The translations under genes and the position numbers were made by a program. The notes under the pieces were generated by a model that saw only the letters and a list, made by a program, of their open reading frames with translations, made no database searches and was not told the origin of the DNA. This document shows positions 45,026 through 55,442 of a DNA stretch of 64,000 nt, piece after piece; position 1 is the stretch's first letter; every line of letters begins with the position of its first letter. This DNA comes from Turnera subulata (Eukaryota; Streptophyta; Magnoliopsida; Malpighiales; Passifloraceae): positions 110,517-174,516 of the forward strand of contig JAKUCV010001549.1 of assembly GCA_028386065.3 (NCBI GenBank). Reading direction: 5' to 3'.

Positions 45026-46165
45026 TCAATTTCTATGCTTGGTGGGCAATGTCAGCAATCCCTTATCGATCAAGTTCTGAATGGCTTGGCGCAAGCTTCC
45101 ACAATTGTCAACTGTATGTCCTTGAGTCTGGTGATACTCACAATATTTGCTTTGATCGGCCGTGGGGTTTGCATATGGTTTTGGCTCTAGAGGCTTCAAC
45201 AATCCGCCATTTATGCATTGCTTGAATACTTCCCCAATGGGCATGGGCAATGGAGTGAACTCTCTCTTTTGTGGGATGACCAGACGAGGTGCATGTGCAT
45301 CCACATTATTGACTTCAATCATCTTTTTGTCATTACACCCGTGAGGTGGAGTATGTCTAGGAACTTTGACCCCTCTAGATGTTATGGCATCTTCCAATTG
45401 CATTCCTGCCCCAATCAGAGCCTTGAAGTTGGAATAATAGTTGCCCACCATGTGGTCATAGTAAACTGGCTGAAGGTTCTTGATCTCCATTTGCACTTGA
45501 TCCTCCTCTATGGGCCTATTCACCATCAAAGAGGCTTTGATGCGCCACCTTGAGATGAAGGCCGAAAATGTTTCCTGGACCCCTTGCTTAGTTGTCTCAA
45601 GGTCCCTCTTGGTCACATCCACCTCAGTGTTGTAGTTGTATTTTTTCATGAATTCCTCGCACATATCTTCCCATCGGCCAATTCGGTTCTCATCCAAAGT
45701 CATGAACCATTTCAAAGCAGCTCCGGACAAAGTTCTCTGAAACAATTGAACCATCGTCTCAGGCCCTATCCCCAAAGGTTGCAGCGTCCTCACGTAAATC
45801 TTTAGATGGGATATGGGGCACCCGGTCCCATTGAACTTTTCCATGTCAGGCATTTTAAACTTCTTAGGTAGACGGGCTTTAGGGAATAGTGATAATCGAT
45901 CCAAGTTCCGGTCATCTTCTCTTCTCTTTAGGCTTTTCACTATGTCCTCAAGCTTCTTGAGCCTGTCCTCATCTACAAACCTTAGTTCCTTCAATTCAGC
46001 TTTTTCTACCCCTTGCTTCGAAGATGACACCTCATTCCCTCCATTAGACTCAACCTTCCTTGCTCTCACATCGTCAATAAGTGCCCTCAAATCAGCATCG
46101 TCTAATTCGGTCATCAACTCCTTCATCAAATCTGCTCTCTCGGTTTGCACTCCTTTTCCACTCAT
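45026..46165 (-). CDS. Gag protein of the non-autonomous element
   Basis: An uninterrupted frame of 379 codons. After an acidic, helical N-terminus with a KKLEDIVKSLKRRED coiled-coil segment, the Ty3-gypsy capsid domain is clear: MPDMEKFNGTGCPISHLKIY (about residue 107), LFQRTLSGAALKWFMTL, WEDMCEEFMKKYNYN and FSAFISRWRIKASLM. Near the C-terminus lies CEYHQTQGHTVDNC, a C-H-H-C type nucleic-acid-binding knot found in Tat-related plant Gags. The protein would assemble particles that package the element RNA. It ends in a stop before any protease. The open frame indicates that selection on Gag lasted until insertion. Confidence 0.88.
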   Translation of the reverse strand: MSGKGVQTERADLMKELMTELDDADLRALIDDVRARKVESNGGNEVSSSKQGVEKAELKELRFVDEDRLKKLEDIVKSLKRREDDRNLDRLSLFPKARLPKKFKMPDMEKFNGTGCPISHLKIYVRTLQPLGIGPETMVQLFQRTLSGAALKWFMTLDENRIGRWEDMCEEFMKKYNYNTEVDVTKRDLETTKQGVQETFSAFISRWRIKASLMVNRPIEEDQVQMEIKNLQPVYYDHMVGNYYSNFKALIGAGMQLEDAITSRGVKVPRHTPPHGCNDKKMIEVNNVDAHAPRLVIPQKREFTPLPMPIGEVFKQCINGGLLKPLEPKPYANPTADQSKYCEYHQTQGHTVDNCGSLRQAIQNLIDKGLLTLPTKHRN

Positions 46166-47046
46166 GGTGCCCTCTAGATATGCCTTTCATGAAATGAGGT
46201 TCATAGCCATCAGGAATCCTAGATTTGAGCTTTGTGTTTAATTTAAAATACTTGGGTGGTAGAAAGATGTGATAGAATACATAAGCAAAACATTTTTTCA
46301 GAAAATATATCCTTATCTTTCTTTCTTTGAAGACACAGGTCCAAAGGGTCAGTATTTAAGAATGGGACACCCTAGCTAGAATTTGATTTTACGCTTTGAA
46401 AAACATGAAATGCAATGCCGAATGTATGAAAATGTGAATTCCCTAAGACAAGGTAGACCGACTGAACATATATGTCAATTGGGGAGACAACACCAAAAAT
46501 ATTATCATGGGCTCAGACATGTATACTTACTCTCCTAGGGTTCCCTTCGTAGACTCATCAATTCATTCCAGACAATGTAGCACCCTACGCAGAGTTAGCA
46601 CGTGGTTCCGCTAGCCGGATAGAGGGCGGAGTCAAGAGGCAGCACCCTTTGCCGGTGCGGTGCGGGCCCACAATAATAATCGCACAAAAAAGCACATACC
46701 ACTTATTGATTCAATATGCACGAGATGCTCAGGGTATGCAACTGGTTGGGGGCCAGAAGATTGTCGCTAGGGAATAGGCTGACCTACTCACATGTGATAA
46801 AGGATATCACGTGAGGACCAAGACCAATCCCCATCATTGTTAAGCATCGAGAAACGGGCTCATTCAAACCACTATCGCTTAAGGAAAGCATGTAGCGTAA
46901 TTGGATTCCCTCGCCCTCTTACGGTAAAGGCTTCACATCAATTGTCATGAATGCAAGGCATTAATGATGACAAGTAAAAGGCACATAAGATTCAACAATT
47001 GTACAAAGTCTCTTGAACCCTCTGCTTCCCCAGTCGAGTCGCTAAC
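46166..47046 (-). other. Leader and PBS region of the gag-only element
   Basis: It lies between the 5' LTR (coding direction) and the gag start. The first bases after the LTR read GTTAGCGACTCGACTGGGGA on the minus strand, the expected PBS position. I could not assign it to a tRNA with certainty. No ORF is supported in the rest. Confidence 0.5.
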
Positions 47047-48604
47047 TATGAATACCCGACCCAAAATCACTTGGGCCTATTTACCTAATCCTTTCACCTT
47101 CTTCCTCGGGTCAGTCCCATGACATTGGAGTCGCCACCCAAGTTTTATTAAGGACAAAACTTGGGAAAAACCTTCGTGTGACTCCTTTAGGCTACATGGT
47201 CATGGCAAACCAAAGTCATGGGATCGGGGGTTCGTCACAGAAGGGAAGGTGTTAGGCACCCATCCGTGTTGGGTCGAGACTATGTGTAATTGCAAAATAT
47301 AAGTGTGCCTGGTGCAAGTGTGCATGTGTGGAACATAAAAAGAATGGGGGAGAAAGAGAAGATTTGGCTTGCATCCCGTTGTAAAACCGAGACTACCTAC
47401 GTACCCGAGTGACCGGGATCAAAGCCACGTAGTTCTAAACATGGCACTAATCGGCCATTTACATCATCAAAAGCAACAACATATGATCAGCAAAGAACCA
47501 ATCAAAATAGTTTGGTGTTTCCTCATGTAGCCCTCCTCTAACTCCTTGCAGTGGGTCGAGTTCTACACCCACCTTCTTGCTGTTCCTAAGCTCAATGGTT
47601 GGACCTCTTTTTGACTCCTCCTTGCTAATCTACTGCTGATGCCTCCCACGAAATTCCTCCAGAGTTTCTGCCTAAAAATATGTTTTTAGGCTTGGAGAAG
47701 TAGAGTTTCTCCAAGCAGTCAAGGCTTATAAGTGTGTATATGAGAAAAGTTTGTGATCCCCCTGAAATATGTGTGAGGGGTCCTATTTATAGTGTTCTGG
47801 GAAGCCTAGGGGCGTGGACATGCTTAATGGTGAAGATTATGCCCGAAAATCTGGACCAAAACCGCATAGGATCGAATTGGAAACAAAAATCGCGGAAATT
47901 GGCATTTCTAGGCGTCCATGACCGCCATGACCGGCGGTCTTGTGGCCATGACCGCCGAGATGACCGCTGGGTCCTTCCGGTTTTGTGCATTCTTTCCATT
48001 TTTAGGTTCTAATCCCCCTAATTCAGCCCCGATTTGATCCTGCCGCGTAATTAACCCTTAATCAACCCAGAGTCACTCTATTACTTGATTACTACTCCTC
48101 CAAATCATTCCATAATTGATTGATTACTCATTAACATCCATTTTAAGCAAAATCATACTAAAAACACATTTACCAATTAAAGGGTGATTTGATTATGATT
48201 TTCCACGAAAATCAGAACCAAAATTAGTCTGCAAGTAAAGTGTTTATGGGCTAACTAAACTTTGGAGAATTTATTAACTTGGCTCCTTAAACCCATCCCC
48301 AACCCAAAAATAAATCATCTCAATATAATTGGATTAAAAATAAGTAAAAGGCCCAAGCAATAAAATAAAACATATTTTAGCATAAATAAACCTTAATATA
48401 TATTTTACCCTAAGATTAAATCATCTCATTAATCCTGGAATTCGAATACATAATGGTCAAATTACCAAAATATATTATTTCTATTAGATTAAATTCTTAA
48501 CATGTCTTATTCCTAGGATTGAATCATCTCATCAATCCAAAGTTCAAGTATGTTTAAAATCCAATTTTAGTAGAAAATTCGTGGGTCAAATTTGGGTATT
48601 CACA
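47047..48604 (-). repeat. LTR of the gag-only element (right copy, 1558 bp)
   Basis: It starts TATGAATACCC, a one-base change from TGTGAATACCC in the partner LTR, and ends GGGTATTCACA. The TATA box on the minus strand is at 47784-47791. In the coding direction it is the 5' LTR for the gag gene. Confidence 0.9.
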
Positions 48605-48697
48605 GATGCCCCTCGTTGATGAGTCCTTAGAGACTAAGGACGAAACAGCGTAAGCAAAGAACAACCAAATTTGAATGATAGAAGTGTGTGGTGTGTG
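48605..48697 (-). repeat. Duplicated internal fragment beyond the right LTR
   Basis: It is identical or nearly so to 41981-42073 and stops at GTGTGTG, where the chromovirus LTR resumes with GTGTTGCC. It shows that another internal region once continued to the right. Confidence 0.88.
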
Positions 48698-48854
48698 TTG
48701 CCATAATAATGGTCCCTGAGATCGGGCGACAAATGTTTTATTTGGATTGTTGTTGTACTGTATTATACCTATGTACTGTCTGCTGCTGTAATAAGAATAG
48801 TTGCGGCACGTGTTTACTATGCTTGGTAAATACGGATCGGGGCATTTCAATAAA

Positions 48855-50490
48855 CTTGTCATCTTTTTTCTTTTTTATAAATCCAAAAGAAAAAAGAAAT
48901 GCTCAAAACAATTTTTTGGTGCTTTATAAAAGCATATTAAAATTGTATGCTGAGTTTACGGCATGGAAGACAGGGCAGGTTACACACCTATCATTAGACC
49001 AAGACCTTGTTGTAGGCCTATTTATTATATCCGGATTTAGGTCTAGACTGAGGATTTTGGGCTTAGATCTGTCTGTTATGATCCTGGCTGATTAGTATTC
49101 AGTTTGAACGAGATTTTTGTATCTTCTTTTTAGATACGCCACCCAACGCCTATTTAATTATGAGACTCCTAAGTCCAAAATACGCTACTCATTCCTACCT
49201 TGAACATTCTATTTTCTTTAAGGCATTGTATCAAACACCACGCTGATTTAGTCGTGAGAGTACCCAGAGGTTTAAAAACTCAAAGAATAAAGTGTGGAGA
49301 GGTTAAAAAAGAATAACCATATTTCTAAATTTTTTTCCAGAACATATCCTTCAAAAGTTGCATTAGCTATTGTATCACTTAAATTTATCTTAGGACAAAA
49401 GTAAGCAATAATGATCTCTTACTATTGATGTGTCATAGAGCCCATTTTTTCCTACATCTCTACCACTTTCCTAGCCATCTTTACTTCTTTCGGTGAGGAT
49501 TTTTTGAGCCCATTAATTTGATTGGCATGTAACAAAAGAGGATGACAAAAGAACCTTGGAGAGCAAAAGAGATTTATAATTATCGTCACTTGCTCAAAGA
49601 TAGCAAATCCCTATCATACCCAAAATCAACTTTCAATCCATTCATGATATAAAGAAAAAGAGTCCCTTCGTTTCAAATGATTGAGCTAAAAGCAATAATA
49701 TTATTGTAATTGGGTGTTCTTTTACTTTTTTTTTTTTGAACTTCAATTGGGTGTTCATTTAGAGCAACTCAGTTACTCTTTTCATGCATTTCCCTTTAAT
49801 TTTTTTTAATTTTCTTGGTACATCCCTTAAAATTTTTTAGATGATTTAAAATTTGAAAAAAAAAATAGAAAAAGAGTAATAAAGTTGTGAATGGCGACAA
49901 GAATGGTATGAAATTACGTAGAAATTAAGTCATTTGAAAATATCCCCTGAAATTATAGTTACAGTTAGTTCGTGCTCTAAAATGTTGAGAAAGTGTTCTA
50001 TTAAAATTTTAAATGTAGGATGTAAATGAACCCAAAAATTATTGAAAAAATAAAGTTAAAAGAGGATCCAGAAAATTAGGTACATAGATATGGATGTCAT
50101 AATTAATGGACTAAAACCCCAATCAGTATTTGAAGGACCTACGACCCAGCTCCATTTATGGGCTTAAGTACTGTATTATTTAACATCCCAGATTTGATGG
50201 GATCCAGGCATCCAGCCAAAATGCGAGATATATGCCAATGGAAATGTTTCGACAAAAAACAAATGTCAATAGTAATGGAAATAATCAGAGAACTCTTTTG
50301 AGGGCATCGGTTTTATTTTGACGATTGATTAAAATTTAAAACGTTTTATTTAAAATTAACATGCAAAAGGAAAGCAATTGGTATATTTATTTACAATCAA
50401 TATTTTTTTTGGTAAATATTTGCAATCAACATTAGTTACCAGGAGTGTCCAAAAAATCAATTGGAAGCTTATAATAATCTTGCCATTAGA
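48855..50490. other. AT-rich spacer between the two large chromovirus insertions
   Basis: No gene is supported. The sequence before 18365 continues here once the chromovirus is removed. Several poly-A and poly-T runs are present. The last five bases before the next element (50491-50495, AATCA) are a TSD copy. Confidence 0.5.
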
Positions 50491-51123
50491 AATCATGAAA
50501 CGTCTCGACCCGTATTTACCGTACACAGTAAACACGTGTCGGAACTGTGACAATCCAACTAGACAAAGCCCAGCATACAGTGTATACAACAGGAACACGG
50601 GCTCAACAGCCCAAAATAGTAAACATCAACAACAACATAACCGGCCCAAGGGCCCAACAATAGTAAAAAATAATACACAACGGAAGACTTAATAACTCAC
50701 AAAACACTGTACGCAACATAGATGCAAACTATGGATCCGAGCCCTGTCCAAGGGATAACGCCGCAGCCTGTCTAGAATGCACCAAACCTGTACCACAAAT
50801 AACTCAACCTACGGGAAGAAAACCCGCAGGCGAGGGGTGACTCCGAAGTGCTCACCGACGAAGGATAAACAGAGATATATAATCAACCGTAATACTTTCG
50901 AAGTAATACAACCATCATAACAGAAGAATCTAACACAAACAACACGACAGAGGAATCCAACACAAACAACACGACAGAGGAATCTTAATAAATCATATTA
51001 AAGCCAAGACCAAAAGAATGCTTATTATTTTATTACCAATTTTATCTTCCGGGCCCCGACACTGGACAAACTAGGGTCGTACCTGGTTATTAACTAATTC
51101 TGGATGCCAGGCCAAATCACAAT

Positions 51124-51226
51124 CCGGGATCAACATCCCAATATCAACAAATCCGGGATCAACATCCCAATATCACAAATCCGGGATCAACATCCCAATA
51201 ACAACATCATCCGGGATCAACATCCC
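51124..51226. repeat. 29-bp repeat array in the left LTR (four units)
   Basis: CCGGGATCAACATCCC recurs at 28-30 bp spacing. The right LTR has five units (57017, 57045, 57074, 57102, 57132), one of them mutated. The same words, inverted, are found singly in the older chromovirus LTR. Confidence 0.8.
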
Positions 51227-53399
51227 CCATCAACCAACCAAACCGGCCATGACACCACTGAACTAGTCTCTAACCATCTAGTCGTACCACTACTTTCCAC
51301 GTGACAATTATATCATCATCACAATTCAATCAAGTTTCATCACTCTATTCTCAATCATCCAACTTTCTATTATTCCAGTTTATTCCTCAAATCAAATCAT
51401 CAACAGACTCTTAACGTCAATTAATCACAGCCAACAGTTCTATATTATACAACACAATATCCACAAGCCTAATCACAATCCAATCTTCAACATCAACAAT
51501 TTCCACAGCAATTAAATAACAGTCGGTAATCAACTCAGCAGTTCAATCAAACAACAAATCATACACAGTACTACGGGCACATATCAAGGGTTATCCACCC
51601 TCACCAGGTATGCTTCTGAATCCGATACATAACCATATAGCTTATCTGTCCCTATATCATGTCCAAAACATATAATCACATATAATGCACATCAAAGAGT
51701 GCAATGCATGTTGTTAGCTATTATTTTATTATTCGACTTTTCCACAATTAAAGCTGTCATCCTCGTTTTAAAACTGTTTCTGTTAAACATTGCTATCATG
51801 GCTGTAGGTAATTATAACCATTAAATATCTGTAGCCGATATCGTAATATAAAGTAGATAGCATTTCATAAAACAATCATTCTCAATAAAAATAATACTGT
51901 ATAAACAACGGTTGTAATAATTAAAATAGTGAAAACGTCAAACATACCATACTAAGCATACATGTAATATATCCAATAGCAAAACTGTTAAATGGGAATA
52001 GTGCCATCGGGAATTAATTTACATAGACGGTATATGGTATAAAATAACTGTATCATAATGTTGTAAAGTAATATTTACAAATTCATATATCATTATATAA
52101 CCGGTATTTATAAATAGGGTAAAGATAATAATATAATATAATATAGCTCATACTATTCATTATCGAAACTCATTATATAATATAATACACGTACGTAACA
52201 CGTTAAATTAATATAGCTCATACTAATAAAATCTTTAGATGGAATAATATAACTGATATAATATTTCATCAAAATAACAATGCCATTATTATAGTTCCGG
52301 TACATAGGAAATTATAAAAGCATAATGCGGCCATAAAATAAATCATGCGCGGGTTATATATATTAGACTTATGAATACATAGTTAAATCCAAAATCAAAT
52401 CGTTTTTAATCCATAGTTTAAATCATCAACCTCTTATTTATATAATTCGTCCACGTATTTCTCTTATCCAGCGGTTCGTTATTAATTCCGTCAAATACAT
52501 ATATATGTCACGGTAACATGGGCCCCCGCACGTTTGGCCCATTTTCGAGTCCGTTGTGCAAACCGAGCCCATGGTGTAAACGGGTGTGAGGAATTTCCAA
52601 AGCAACCCGTCCATAGAGTCCCGTTTGCTGTGAAATGCACGGTTCACGCCGGAGGATACCCGTGACCTCGCCGGAAAATTCCCGGGATACCGGAAGCTCG
52701 CCGGATTCCGGCCATGGGTACTGTTCACTGTTACCACTCCGGCCACTGTTCATCACCAAACAAACATCTAACCCGTCGTATAGAGTCACCAACTAACCGA
52801 TAAACAGCACCATCACAGCCCACACTCACCACCCCGGCAGCCCTTCAAATTCACCGTCCCCAAACAAAACAACCAACAACCAAATCAACCCACAACTCAA
52901 ACAATAAAGACAGTAATGAGAAGTGGAGAAGCACGGCCAGGAACTCACCCGGCGCTATGACGTCATCGTCGTCGTTCGTTGGGGGTGGCGGCACACGCCA
53001 CTGGTCATGCAAGAAGGGGAAAGTGTCAGATCGGCGCCGCGGGAACAGGGAAGGGGAAGAGGAGGCGCGACTGTGGCACGCGTTGCAGAAAAGAGGGAGA
53101 AGAGGTCGGGCCTTCAGTGCGCGATTTAGTTGTGCTCCGCTTCGACAGCGGCGGCGGATTGAGGAGGAGGGAAATCGGACCCCCTTTGCGCGGTGGCGGC
53201 TCGAGCTCAGTCCCCTGGTGGTGTCGAGCTCATCTCGGGCGGCCGTGGGGTCGTCTGTGCACTCTGCAGCGGCTGTGAGCGACGCGGAGATCGATGACAG
53301 AGGCGTCCGCGCCTTACTGCGGGGAGGATGGCGCGGCGAAGGATTAATGACGAGGAGGTGGTGATGTCGCTCCTCTGCTCGATGGCAGTTTTGACGGCG

Positions 53400-53738
53400 G
53401 CGCGAGCAGGGTCAGAGGGAAATAGAGAGGAGGAAGGAGAAGAGAAAGAGAAAGGAAGAAGAGGGTAAGGAGGAAAAGGAAGAGAGAGATGGGTGCAGAG
53501 GATGCGTGAAGAGATCGGGTGGAGGAGTTGAGAAAATGAAGAAAAGGAAGGGGAAGAAGACAGGAAAAAAAAAAGAAAATGGGGAGGGCCGGTTGGTCAC
53601 GGGTGGAAGGAGGAGAAAATAAAGAAGAAAGTGGAAAGAAAAGACAAGTGGAGAAAGAAGAAAGTGGTGGGGCCGGACGAAGAAAAACGGGAGAGAGAAG
53701 AAAGAAAAGAGGGAAGAAAAGAAGAGTGGCCACGTGGC
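53400..53738 (-). promoter_or_regulatory. LTR promoter candidate: G-box palindrome and CT-rich leader
   Basis: On the element's strand, a CCAAT word and the perfect palindrome GCCACGTGGC (53729-53738) precede a CT-rich tract of about 330 bases (purine-rich on the plus strand). In the chromovirus at 18370 the TATA box precedes a similar CT-rich leader, so this arrangement probably marks promoter and leader. No clear TATA box is seen here. The same layout is present at 59635-59644 in the other LTR. Confidence 0.4.
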
Positions 53739-54021
53739 AAGCCACGATTGGCCGAACCGGATTTCCGTCCCGAGCCCGAAAATACAACTTGGGCTCGGAA
53801 AATCCGATTAATACCCCTGAACGACGTCCAAGTCTCGGAATTGAAAACCGAGGCTCGGTTAGTTAAAAAGATACTCCTGAGTGCGGGAAAACTCTCGGTT
53901 TCGAAAAACGACGCCCGATTTACCTTGAATTAATTAGCCAAGAATAATTCAACAGTAAATCACGGTAGAAAGAGTTTTACAGTCCCGGTAAAAATTCAAA
54001 ATTTTTACCCGGGCTGTTATA

Positions 54022-54062
54022 GTGTACCCACCTTAAAAAGAATTTTGTCCCCAAAATTCCGT
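54022..54062 (-). other. Polypurine tract of the antisense-cassette element
   Basis: Read on the minus strand: AATTCTTTTTAAGGTGGGTA then CAC, abutting the LTR. It matches the tract of the chromovirus at 33375-33399. Confidence 0.75.
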
Positions 54063-54125
54063 CTTATCCGTGGGTCCTACCACGATAAGCTTCTGGCACA
54101 CTCTGCCAGGTGTCCAACCTCAATC

Positions 54126-54171
54126 CGAGATACCGCTTATACCCTTAAGCGACATCTCGTCCTCTATAAGA
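54126..54171 (+). promoter_or_regulatory. Hairpin and TATA box in front of antisense ORF 1
   Basis: CGAGAT (54126-54131) pairs with ATCTCG (54154-54159), and CGCTTA (54134-54139) pairs with TAAGCG (54146-54151), giving a two-part stem with a small internal loop. Six bases later lies TATAAGA (54165-54171). The ATG follows 36 bp after that. The arrangement looks like a compact promoter independent of the LTR. Confidence 0.5.
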
Positions 54172-54206
54172 ACCAAACCTCATGACTGGCATACTCACAC
54201 ACAATC

Positions 54207-54584
54207 ATGGACTCTCCTCTCCGATCTCGAACAACCTCTAACTCCGAGAGCAACAGCTACATCGATGGCACTGCCTTCCCGACAAGCTCCGATGAAGAAC
54301 CTCCCAAGAAGCACTTCAAGACGAACATCGTCGGCCTGAAGGAACACATGGTGGTCTCTCGAAGACGCCGAAAGAAGCGTGCTCCCAAAGAAGCTGAGGA
54401 TAAGAAGGGCAAGGCGATAGCTGAAAGCAGCACTCCGCAGCAGACGCTGACGCAGCTGAACGTCTCACTGAAAAAGATCAGCTCGGCGGTGTTGCAGATC
54501 AAACTGGCGTGCGCGGAGCTCTTCCCTCACATGAAAACCGTTCAAAAGCTTGTAAAAGACTTAGAGAAGCAAGTAGCTCCATAG
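54207..54584 (+). CDS. Antisense ORF 1, unknown basic protein with predicted nuclear signal
   Basis: An intact 125-codon frame, antisense to its host retrotransposon. I do not recognise the product. It has a Ser/Thr-rich N-terminus (residues 1-28), an acidic SSDEE patch near 27-31, a strongly basic RRRRKKRAPK segment near 52-61 that would serve as a nuclear localisation signal, and a C-terminal half (about 78-125) with hydrophobic heptad spacing suggesting an amphipathic helix or coiled coil. Codons prefer C or G in the third position although the surroundings are AT-rich. A TATA box lies 42 bp upstream of the ATG and three overlapping AATAAA signals follow at 54617-54631, so it looks like a complete small transcription unit. 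Extra ORFs, some antisense, are known in other plant Ty3-gypsy elements, but I see no link to a known family. Confidence 0.55.
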   Translation: MDSPLRSRTTSNSESNSYIDGTAFPTSSDEEPPKKHFKTNIVGLKEHMVVSRRRRKKRAPKEAEDKKGKAIAESSTPQQTLTQLNVSLKKISSAVLQIKLACAELFPHMKTVQKLVKDLEKQVAP

Positions 54585-54616
54585 AGACTTCTTCTCCTGT
54601 TGTAAAATTGTTATAA

Positions 54617-54631
54617 AATAAATAAAATAAA
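54617..54631 (+). terminator. Poly(A) signals after antisense ORF 1
   Basis: Three overlapping AATAAA hexamers lie 33-47 bp after the stop codon of ORF 1, followed by a long A/T-rich stretch. Confidence 0.5.
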
Positions 54632-54909
54632 TTTCCTTTTTAAATCAAATTCTCTTACGTTACGAAAACTTATGTTAAACGGAAAATAAAACATCTCAAG
54701 GCAAAATAAAACTTAACAATAAAAATATAAAATCAACCATAAAGAAATCAAAAATAAAACTCGTTTAACAAAATCAAAACAAAAAGGAATTAAAACAAAA
54801 CATGTTTCATGCTCGGCGCTCTAGATCGATCGTAACCATCCTCGATCCCGAGAAACGTAACATACGGAGCTAACGGTGACGTTTGTTTCCCTCGTGAAAT
54901 AGACGTCCA

Positions 54910-55098
54910 TTAACTTGCAAGGTGACGATCACGAGAGCGTCCTGTGTCCCTCGAAAGAAACGTGACCCACTTGTTCACAAATTCCGCATGAGTCAAAAAT
55001 ATCTGTCCGGTCTCGCATCTCTCCACGATGTCCAAACAACTGTAAACTTGTCGCACATGCGCTCTACTCGAGGTACGGTCCCACTTGTCCAGCCTCAA
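54910..55098 (-). CDS. Possible third ORF in the cassette, minus strand, no ATG
   Basis: A 62-codon frame between ORF 1 and ORF 2 on the opposite strand. It lacks an ATG at its start (it opens after a TGA with a TTG). Its translation looks protein-like (alternating charged and hydrophobic residues, a HAEFVNKWVTFLSRD segment), and plausible coding continues past the stop toward 54800. It could be the rest of a gene lost to decay, or chance. I do not recognise it. Confidence 0.2.
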   Translation of the reverse strand: MRLDKWDRTSSRAHVRQVYSCLDIVERCETGQIFLTHAEFVNKWVTFLSRDTGRSRDRHLAS

Positions 55099-55442
55099 CG
55101 GTCACGGATGCATGTGATAAAAGATGCAGAAAAATATAGTAAAACCATAAAAAAAAAAGGACAAAGTAGCCAGAGCGAAAGAAAATCATAAGATGGAAAA
55201 AGGCTGAAAAACTCTGGCATGGGTAGCCTGAAAAACATATAAAGTAACAAAGTCATAAATGAAACAACGGAAAATTTTCAAAATCAAATCTTGAAAATCG
55301 AAAACAGTAAACCCACTCCCCATAAGAGTATAAAAGACGGAGCGGTGAAGAGTAAATCATCAAAAGCATTAAAAGCAAACAAAACGCTCAGAAAAACAAA
55401 ACCACAACGCTTAAAAACAAAATACCCACTCGTCCAAACACG

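Larger units (their letters stand above)
40413..48697 (-). mobile_element. Gag-only LTR element with truncated outer end
   Basis: LTR copies lie at 40413-41980 and 47047-48604 and differ by about 2-4 percent by eye. The coding strand is minus. A gag gene (45026-46165) is the only ORF; there is no protease, RT or integrase in the 5-kb interior. To the right of the second LTR lie 93 bp (48605-48697) identical to the first 93 bp of the interior (41981-42073). The element was therefore part of an LTR-internal-LTR-internal chain, or an unequal recombination product, before a deletion cut it off. No TSD can be found at the right end. It is a second, independent type of non-autonomous element in this cluster. 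Confidence 0.87.
18370..48849 (+). mobile_element. Tekay/Del-type chromovirus (Ty3-gypsy), interrupted by nested insertions
   Basis: The element starts TGTAACAGCCCGGG and ends GGGGCATTTCA, flanked by an exact TSD ATAAA at 18365-18369 and 48850-48854. Removing the nested insertions leaves about 10 kb: LTR 18370-21119, PBS, gag, protease, RT, RNase H, then (after one nested element) integrase and a C-terminal chromodomain, then polypurine tract and 3' LTR. The RT-before-integrase order and the chromodomain place it among the chromoviruses, most like Tekay/Del. Numerous stops, frameshifts and lost catalytic residues show that it is dead. LTR divergence is clearly larger than that of the element nested in its pol gene, which agrees with the nesting order. 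Confidence 0.93.
33400..48849 (+). repeat. 3' LTR of the chromovirus, split by two insertions
   Basis: The LTR consists of 33400-35488, about 39960-40412 and about 48698-48849. Together these match the 5' LTR except for about 45 bp lost at the last junction. The first gap is a solo LTR with a TSD. The second is a gag-only element whose right end is truncated. The TATA box is at 33780-33786. Confidence 0.9.
50496..54021 (-). repeat. LTR of the antisense-cassette element (left copy, 3526 bp)
   Basis: It is the 3' LTR in the element's direction. It starts TGAAACGTCTCG and ends GGGCTGTTATA, where the partner has GTTACA. It contains four copies of a repeat based on CCGGGATCAACATCCC (51124, 51153, 51181, 51211), a palindrome GCCACGTGGC at 53729-53738, and a purine-rich tract (about 53400-53720). 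Confidence 0.92.

Noticed and set aside
51124..51226. Regularly spaced repeats that could suggest a CRISPR array
   Set aside because: The genome is a plant, the units lie in a retrotransposon LTR, and the spacers are short and similar to each other.
53344..53787. 147-codon minus-strand ORF and its copy at 59436-59693
   Set aside because: It lies in the purine-rich LTR leader; the Leu/Phe/Pro/Ser-rich translation is a composition effect and the frame is not kept between LTR copies.
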